From positions 1 through 6,593 of the forward strand of contig JBAYVQ010000050.1 of the NCBI GenBank assembly GCA_041674565.1: a stretch of 6,593 nucleotides of DNA. The letters are read 5' to 3'. This stretch comes from CALMFT01 sp041674565. GTDB lineage: Bacteria; Patescibacteriota; Gracilibacteria; Absconditabacterales; Absconditicoccaceae. Each line of letters begins with the position of its first letter. The stretch's first letter is position 1. The notes beneath the pieces were generated by a model. It was not told the origin of the DNA and did no database searches. It saw nothing but the letters and a program-made list of their open reading frames with translations. This document shows, piece after piece, positions 1 through 4,632 of this stretch. The position numbers and the translations under genes were made by a program.

Positions 1-404
1 AGTAGCTCATTCATGTTGATATCGTCTGCGTGCTTATTGCCTTCGTGGATGACGATGCCAGCGGGTTTATTCCAAATAACCCAATCTTTATCTTCGTATA
101 ATATGAGTGTATCTCGCTTGAGATGAACCTTCTTCATCCAATTATCGATCACTGCTGGGTTGGACTTTGCCTCGGTTTTACCTACACACTGTTCGAGTAT
201 ACTAGGATGAAACTTTACTTCGTCCCCAAGTGCCAGCATATAGTTTTCTGCTGTCTTGGTCCCATTGACTCTGATCTCACCTTTTCTGACTCGCAAATAG
301 ATGTCTTTGAGGGATATATGCGCATACGGCTTAAAATATTTTCTACAAAATCTATCGAATCTTTGGCGGGCACTGGTAGAATCTATAACAATAATATTGT
401 TCAT
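1..404 (-). CDS. RluA-family pseudouridine synthase, N-terminal part (runs off left edge)
   Basis: The visible 134 residues are the start of an RluA/RluC/RluD-type enzyme, which isomerises uridine to pseudouridine in rRNA or tRNA. Residues 12-65 look like an S4 RNA-binding domain (RFDRFCRKYF, then LRVRKGEIRVNGTK at 37-50 and LGDEV at 59-63). Residues 101-121 carry the opening of the catalytic domain, LYEDKDWVIWNKPAGIVIHE, which matches the family pattern 'YED.D..V.NKPAG..VH'. The catalytic Asp motif (HRLD) would lie beyond the window, so it cannot be checked. ATG at 404 is the only ATG after the upstream in-frame TAA, which is also the stop codon of the Nudix gene. The gap to that gene is 39 bp, suggesting co-transcription. 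No TGA occurs in this fragment. Family call is firm; the exact subfamily and target base are unknown. Confidence 0.9.
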   Translation of the reverse strand, partial: MNNIIVIDSTSARQRFDRFCRKYFKPYAHISLKDIYLRVRKGEIRVNGTKTAENYMLALGDEVKFHPSILEQCVGKTEAKSNPAVIDNWMKKVHLKRDTLILYEDKDWVIWNKPAGIVIHEGNKHADDINMNEL

Positions 405-443
405 ATAAGGTACGAGAATAAAATAATCTGATATAGTGAGAAT

Positions 444-920
444 TTATGATATGAAGTTTTTTTGGTAAGCGTATTCCAATAGATGTTTGTGAATAAGGCT
501 TGAGTTGAGCGTGATGTGTGGAAGATCGGACCATTGCATTTTCTTGACCTCATAACGATTGCCCAGTTTGTATCTCTCTGCTTCTGGTCAGATAGGCTGT
601 CCATAGCTATTTTTGGTATTTTTTACCAAATAGATATGGTGATGCTTTTGTTTGATGGCTCCGTCATACTCCCTATGTTCTGTTACCTCGCCAATTTTTT
701 CAATAATCTCTACGGTGATTTCTGCTTCTTCTCGTAATTCTCTATGTAGGCACTCTTCGATCGTCTCGTGGATATCGACTCAGCCTCCCAGTGTCGTAAA
801 GTACTCTTCTGGTTTCCCTCTGTCGGTCCTTTCTCTGTACATCAGTAAAATACCATCTTCGTGTATCACGATGGCACGAGCTGTCATCTTGGGTTTTTGT
901 ATGGTGGTGGCGTGTAGCAT
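444..920 (-). CDS. Nudix hydrolase (two in-frame TGA read as Gly)
   Basis: Translated with UGA as Gly, this is a 158-residue protein, a usual length for a single-domain Nudix hydrolase; such enzymes cleave nucleoside diphosphates linked to another moiety. The Nudix box runs G46-x5-E52-x7-R60-E61-L62-x-E64-E65, with the metal-binding REL.EE core intact. The last conserved glycine of the box is Glu67. TGA codons encode residue 47, the third Gly of TTLGGGVD where the family normally has Gly, and residue 111 (QPIGPEAE). In the standard code the gene would look broken into three pieces. ATG at 920 lies 7 bp after the TAA of the upstream pRiA4b-type gene; ATG at 887 is an alternative start. The gene sits between that gene and an RluA gene on the same strand, probably one operon. 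The substrate cannot be told from sequence. Confidence 0.9.
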
Positions 921-927
921 GGTAGGT

Positions 928-1509
928 TTATTGATACTTATGGATGTCAAATTGTCTCATTGCTGGTTGGATCCGCTCTACAAAATCTTCTCGTGTTTCT
1001 CGTCCATCTGGATCTCGCTCTTGTCTTGCATAGTTATCCAGATGTCCTCTCAGTCCTTCTGGTCATCAGCTATCTTCAATGAGGTAGGATCCACTACCAG
1101 AGATGACTTTGATGTCATTTTCTAGCTTTTCATCCTGTACCTTTTGTTTGGTGATGGTAAATCTCCAATTCTCTCCAAAGTCATACGCAAATGATATGGT
1201 GTCATGATGAGCAAAATAATCTGACAACAGATATGTTTTTGCTGAGACGTTGTGGGGCAAGCCTTGGAGGTCTTGAAACTCTGGATCGCTAAAATCTGCA
1301 TCGTACTCTACATCTGTGTTGAAGTCTGGATGGTTAACGAATAGATTGTCTTGATCTCTAAACTCTCGCAAATGTTCTCCAGAAAATCCATACAACAAGC
1401 AAATTGCATGTGCCAATTTTTCAAACGTCAGAGTATCGTTCATCTGTATGACTCTTTCGTTGAGAGGTTTTCGTTCTTGTAGGGTGATGTGTAATATATA
1501 AGAGGACAT
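928..1509 (-). CDS. pRiA4b ORF-3 family protein (tandem TGA-TGA read as Gly-Gly)
   Basis: With UGA as Gly this is a 193-residue protein resembling the plasmid pRiA4b ORF-3 family (Pfam PF07929), a widespread family without a well-defined function. Seen features: an N-terminal IxL-type strand (YILHITLQERKPLNERVIQM), the helix LTFEKLAHAICLLYGFSGEHLREF (27-50), the family hallmark YDFGENWRFTI (109-119), and the C-terminal motif EDSGGPEGL (145-153), where homologues have 'ED.GG..GY'. Both glycines, 148 and 149, are TGA codons. In the standard code the protein would stop at 147 and lose its conserved C-terminus. The rest reads on without interruption to TAA at 930-928. ATG at 1509 is chosen because the family-like N-terminus follows directly. 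It is the first gene of the probable operon with the Nudix and RluA genes. Confidence 0.88.
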
Positions 1510-1600
1510 AGATGCTTATACTAGGATCTAAATGATTGCCCAATAGCGTTGGCTTATAGTGTCTATTGTTGTACTAATTGCAATACGTCAATAACAAAAA
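1510..1600 (-). promoter_or_regulatory. Possible promoter of the pRiA4b / Nudix / RluA gene cluster
   Basis: Upstream of the ATG at 1509, on the minus strand, there are sigma70-like elements: TTGACG (1591-1586) and TTGCAA (1583-1578) as -35 candidates, and TATAAG (1558-1553) as a -10 candidate, 19 bp from TTGCAA. No spacing is ideal and no Shine-Dalgarno sequence is visible before the start codon. The assignment is by eye only. Confidence 0.3.
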
Positions 1601-1710
1601 AGCTGCCGACGAGGTTACCCCCGCCGACAGACATCCCAAAAACCGATTTTTTTACCGTTAGGCACCTATGCTATGATTTTTTGTGATGCGCTTACAAGAG
1701 ATTTTTGAAG

Positions 1711-1742
1711 CGGTTTTGAGCCTCGGTGTAAAACCGAGGCTC
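1711..1742. terminator. GC-rich hairpin just past the stop of the membrane-protein gene (terminator-like, two alternative stems)
   Basis: GAGCCTCGGT (1718-1727) and ACCGAGGCTC (1733-1742) form a perfect 10-bp stem around a 5-nt loop, 22 nt downstream of the TAA of the 310-residue gene. This position suits a transcription terminator. However, the minus-strand side is followed by AAAACCGC rather than a U-run, and the plus side only by GGGGTGTTTTG, so it is not a textbook intrinsic terminator. CGGTTTT (1711-1717) can also pair with AAAACCG (1730-1736), which would exclude the larger stem. Confidence 0.5.
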
Positions 1743-1764
1743 GGGGTGTTTTGTAGTTGGTTGC

Positions 1765-2697
1765 TTAATCGTCGTCGTCCTTACGTGTCGCTTGTCCTTC
1801 GACTTTGCCGTCGGCACCGATGATCGTGATTTGCGTGGCGCCGGCTCGAGCGATCGCAATCTGACGTCCGAATTCGGTCAGGCCTTTCGACGCGTAGATT
1901 CGGTCGGCGTTGGCGACATCAATGGCCAACTTGGTCTGCGGCTCGAAATCCGGATACACTTCCAAATTCATCAGACGAACGCCGCGCGCGGCAAGCTCTT
2001 CATTGATTCTGGTTTTGAAGATCTCTTCCAGCTGGTTCATGTCGTGGTTGACAACATCTTCATTCACCAGATAGTCGCTTTCCACCTTTTTGATCCGAAT
2101 GTCAATTATTCGATTTTCCGGCCCTTCGAAACGATCGCTGTCGTAGCTGGGGTCATCGAGCGGCGCATTGGTTTTGCCGAGCTGCTTCGCCTCCTTCATG
2201 AACAACAGCGGGTCGAAGATTTCGTAGTCGTAGCTGTTGTACAGTTTGACTTTGACCTTGTCTTTGAAGAGCACGTAGAAGGTCATGTCGCCGTTCATGT
2301 TGTACCCGGGCATGACCTCTTTCATGTAGCATTTGTTGATGCCAGCCATAGGGATGGCTTCGCCCGGATTGACTTTGTTCCAGGTGGAGCCACAGTCCTC
2401 GGAGTACACGACGATCTGATTGGATTTGGCGTAATCGCGGCAGGATTGGAGGCTTCCGATCGTCAGTACCAGCGGCAGGAGCATGAACAGCGTACTGAAA
2501 TTGGTCCGACGGATCCAGCGGAAGACGTAGAACGTCGCCACCGCGATCCAGATGGGTACGGAGCCGAGTCCGATGGTCATGTAGAGCGGCGCGTTGAGCC
2601 AGTAGCTGCCCGACACGAAGGTGTTGTACCAGGTATGGAGGCCAGCCAGTACCGCGATCGAGAGAAGAAAACAGGCAATAATCTTGAGCAAATTCAT
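1765..2697 (-). CDS. Membrane protein with three N-terminal helices and possible SPFH/band-7-like domain
   Basis: A 310-residue protein read without any TGA and ending at TAA. Hydrophobic segments at about 4-20, 36-60 and 66-82 predict three membrane helices. The third ends in GSLQSC (81-86), which vaguely resembles a lipobox but lies too far in to be a signal peptide. The soluble part (93-310) starts NQIVVYSEDCGSTWNKVNPGEAIP and contains KTRINEELAARGVRLMNLEVYP (228-249), followed by PQTKLAIDVANADRIYASKGLTEFGRQIAIARAGA (253-287). This layout, a β-rich part, then 'I.EEL..RGV.L..+EV' and a long helix, recalls SPFH/band-7 (prohibitin, stomatin) proteins, but the match is by eye and the membrane topology is unusual. 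The tail is RKDDDD. The gene lies in DNA clearly richer in GC than its neighbours (50-60% in lines counted, against about 42%) and none of its 19 glycines uses TGA. It may be acquired DNA or an assembly artefact. The reading frame is sure; the function is tentative. Confidence 0.7.
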   Translation of the reverse strand: MNLLKIIACFLLSIAVLAGLHTWYNTFVSGSYWLNAPLYMTIGLGSVPIWIAVATFYVFRWIRRTNFSTLFMLLPLVLTIGSLQSCRDYAKSNQIVVYSEDCGSTWNKVNPGEAIPMAGINKCYMKEVMPGYNMNGDMTFYVLFKDKVKVKLYNSYDYEIFDPLLFMKEAKQLGKTNAPLDDPSYDSDRFEGPENRIIDIRIKKVESDYLVNEDVVNHDMNQLEEIFKTRINEELAARGVRLMNLEVYPDFEPQTKLAIDVANADRIYASKGLTEFGRQIAIARAGATQITIIGADGKVEGQATRKDDDD

Positions 2698-2733
2698 AAC
2701 TACTGTGGGTTTGTGTGATGGAAATGAACATTT

Positions 2734-2755
2734 TTTGATGACGCCTTTGATGACG
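2734..2755. repeat. Tandem direct repeat TTTGATGACG upstream of the membrane-protein gene
   Basis: TTTGATGACG occurs at 2734-2743 and again at 2746-2755, two exact 10-bp copies with a 12-bp period. They lie 37-58 bp upstream of the ATG at 2697, a place where a paired regulator-binding site could act. The second copy continues into TTACC. The role is unknown. Confidence 0.6.
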
Positions 2756-2826
2756 TTACCAAGTCGCTATCAGCAACAATATATCTAAATAATAATTATA
2801 TTATGAATGTCAATATGTTTCTTCCC

Positions 2827-2857
2827 AGAAAATATATAATGCTTTAGTATATTTTCT
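2827..2857. repeat. AT-rich inverted repeat just past the helicase stop
   Basis: AGAAAATATA (2827-2836) and TATATTTTCT (2848-2857) are perfect inverted copies with an 11-nt spacer. They lie 13 bp downstream of the helicase TAA. The repeat could form a weak hairpin at the end of the helicase transcript, but no U-run follows on the minus strand. In such AT-rich DNA chance is a real alternative. Confidence 0.5.
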
Positions 2858-2870
2858 AAATATATACTAC

Positions 2871-4502
2871 TTATTCCAAATCATATTTTCTTGCCAAGTT
2901 GATGAGTTCTCACAGGTTGTCTATTTTTTCCTGTGCTTGTTTGCCTTCTGTTTCAGTGAGATATTCTTGATATTTGATAGTCTGAATGACTTGCTCGATG
3001 AGTTCTGAGACACTGAGACTGTCTAGCTGCAGCTTGAGAAAATTCATGGTAGTACTAAACTTTCTGATAGCATCCATAGCTCTGGTAGCAAGTCCTGTGG
3101 CCATGAGTTGTTCATGACTGTCGATGACCTCTTCGATGCTCATATTATGAGTCATGGCATACTGTTCAAGAGTCTTTACGGTGTCGTCTGAGATACTACG
3201 TCTTGGGGTATTGATAATCCTTTTGAGACTGACGCTGTCTTTCGGATTATATAAATATCTTACATAGGCCAAAATATCCTTGATCTCTTTTCTTTCCAAA
3301 AACTTAAATCACCCATAGATCTTGTAAGGTATACCTTCCATAATAAGTTGTTGCTCAAAGTTGGAAGACATGGCATTTTTGCGGTATAAGATGGCAAAGT
3401 GCTCTCGATTTTTCTTTTTATCTTCTTTGAGTTTGCCGATGAGCTCTATGGTGTGTTTTGCTTCATCTATCTCATCTCCGTGATTCATGACCACAATTTT
3501 GTCTTTACCGTCACGGTGAGGTACGACTGTTTTTTCGTATTGTTTCAGATTATTTTTGATAATATGATTACTAGCGTTGACGATATGAGGCTTGGATCTA
3601 TAATTCATCTGTAGTTTGAACATCTGGATGTCAGGCCGTATTTTGGAAACATTGAGGAAGTTGTCCATCATGGCTCCACGTCGACGGTAGATACTCTGGA
3701 AATCATCCCCGATAAAGGTGATATTGCCTCCATGTTTGGTGAGCAGTTTCATGATCTCGAACTGTATCCAGTTGGTATCTTGTGCTTCGTCTACCAGTAC
3801 AAACTGGAATTTAGATTGTCGCTTGCGCAGTACTTCGGGGTGATATCTCAAGATAAGGTACGGCACCAACAATAGATCGTCAAAATCCATCATATTTGCT
3901 GATTCGAGCTCTTTTTGGTATTCTTGGTAGACCTGTAAGACATAATCACTGCTATCATTGGTCATCTTGGCGTAATCTGCAGGCGTAATCCCTTGATTTT
4001 TCCACTTTCCTATCATACCTTTGGCTACATCTGGCTCCACCTTTTCTTCTCGCTTTTTGGCCGTAATGATCCTTTTGATCAGTGCTTTGGATTCTCCATC
4101 GTCATACACTCAGAAGTTGGTGTTGTATTTGTTGCCGTAGTGGTTGATCTCTTGTTTGAGAAATCTCAAAAACAACGAATGAAACGTCCCAATCCAGTGA
4201 AATTGGGGTTTGGGCGTAGGTGGCGAATCTGGATTTTCCGCTTGTATCAGGCTATCAAGATCTTTTGCTATTTCGTTGAGTCTATGTTTCATCTCGTTAG
4301 CTGCCTTGTTGGTGAAAGTTACTCCAAATATCTCGTCTGGATATACACCCAAACCATACACAAGGTACGCTATCTTGTAGGTCAATGTCCTAGTTTTACC
4401 ACTTCCTGCTCCAGCTAATATAAGGCTAGAGGTCTCTACGTGCAATGCTGCTGCTGTCTGTTCTTGGTTCAGATTATCTGATATATATTTCTTGATGTCC
4501 AC
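2871..4502 (-). CDS. uvrD: UvrD/PcrA-type superfamily 1 DNA helicase, C-terminally truncated (three TGA read as Gly)
   Basis: Read with UGA as Gly, this is a 543-residue SF1A helicase, an ATP-driven 3'-5' translocase of the UvrD/PcrA/Rep group used in DNA repair. Motifs in order: Q motif LNQEQ (11-15), Walker A GAGSGKT (31-37), motif Ia FTNKAANEM (63-71), motif Ib region GTFHSLFLRFL (105-115), Walker B VDEAQD (237-242), motif III GDDFQSIYRRRGA (265-277), motif IV LQMNYRS (297-303), and domain 2B-like KIYGGFKFLERKEIKD (394-409). TGA codons are residues 131 (NTNF-G-VYDD), 398 (second Gly of YGG, conserved in the family) and 531 (DNL-G-ELIN). The protein stops at TAA (2873-2871) right after the 'ENL.EL' segment, about 180-200 residues short of the usual 720-740, so motif V (AKGLEF) and motif VI (with the arginine finger) are missing. 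None of the three frames beyond the stop restores them. The start is GTG at 4502; an in-frame TAA lies 9 bp further upstream. It was probably inactive as a helicase unless another polypeptide completes it. Confidence 0.92.
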
Positions 4503-4632
4503 GATAGTGAGTTATGAGCTAAAAGTCGTAAGTTAGGATTGTAATTTTTATGCCCTGTAAGTGAACGCAAATTTGCAAAAATCCCTTGCCGTGAGTATAC
4601 TATAATGATAATTTAACGATAATCTGACTCAT
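4503..4632. promoter_or_regulatory. Divergent intergenic region with plus-strand promoter and overlapping palindrome
   Basis: This 130-bp gap separates the minus-strand helicase from the plus-strand lysozyme-like gene. For the plus gene, TTGCAA (4573-4578) and TATACT (4596-4601) stand 17 bp apart, a good sigma70-type pair; TATAAT at 4601-4606 is an overlapping alternative -10. The predicted leader would be about 25 nt with no Shine-Dalgarno sequence. A perfect palindrome, GCAAATTTGC (4567-4576), overlaps the -35 and could be an operator. For the helicase, a weak pair TTCACT (4565-4560) and TACAAT (4543-4538) on the minus strand is possible. Confidence 0.5.

Larger units (their letters stand above)
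2698..2870. other. Intergenic stretch between helicase end and membrane-protein gene
   Basis: No gene is visible. The half next to the helicase (about 2765-2870) is very AT-rich, while the half next to the membrane-protein gene is more balanced. On the minus strand TTGACA (2814-2809) followed by TA-rich DNA could be the -35 region of a promoter for the 310-residue gene, but no good -10 sits at 16-18 bp. The stretch holds a direct repeat and an inverted repeat listed separately. Confidence 0.4.

Noticed and set aside
123..1125. Plus-strand open frames in the left part (such as 123-431, 516-737 and 652-1125)
   Set aside because: They are shadows of the RluA, Nudix and pRiA4b genes on the other strand, whose family motifs are clear.
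1510..1764. tRNA, small RNA gene or CRISPR in the intergenic stretch
   Set aside because: No cloverleaf, repeat-spacer pattern or conserved RNA motif was found by eye; only the hairpin near 1711-1742 and weak promoter-like boxes stand out.
1792..2718. Long open frame of 308 codons on the plus strand
   Set aside because: It is antisense to the 310-residue membrane protein. Its translation is rich in repeated V, H and D residues typical of the reverse frame of a GC-rich gene, while the minus-strand frame shows membrane helices and a coherent domain.
2153..2731. 192-codon minus-strand frame overlapping the membrane-protein gene
   Set aside because: It is rich in R, H, Q and L in the manner of an off-frame reading and has no recognisable domain; the 310-residue frame explains the same DNA.
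1600..2870. Insertion sequence or transposon carrying the GC-rich gene
   Set aside because: No transposase, terminal inverted repeats or matching flanking duplications are visible at the edges of the island.
2871..4502. Helicase as a pseudogene broken by three nonsense mutations
   Set aside because: All three interruptions are TGA, no frameshifts occur, and the sequence between is perfectly conserved, so recoding is the better explanation. Only the early C-terminal end remains odd.
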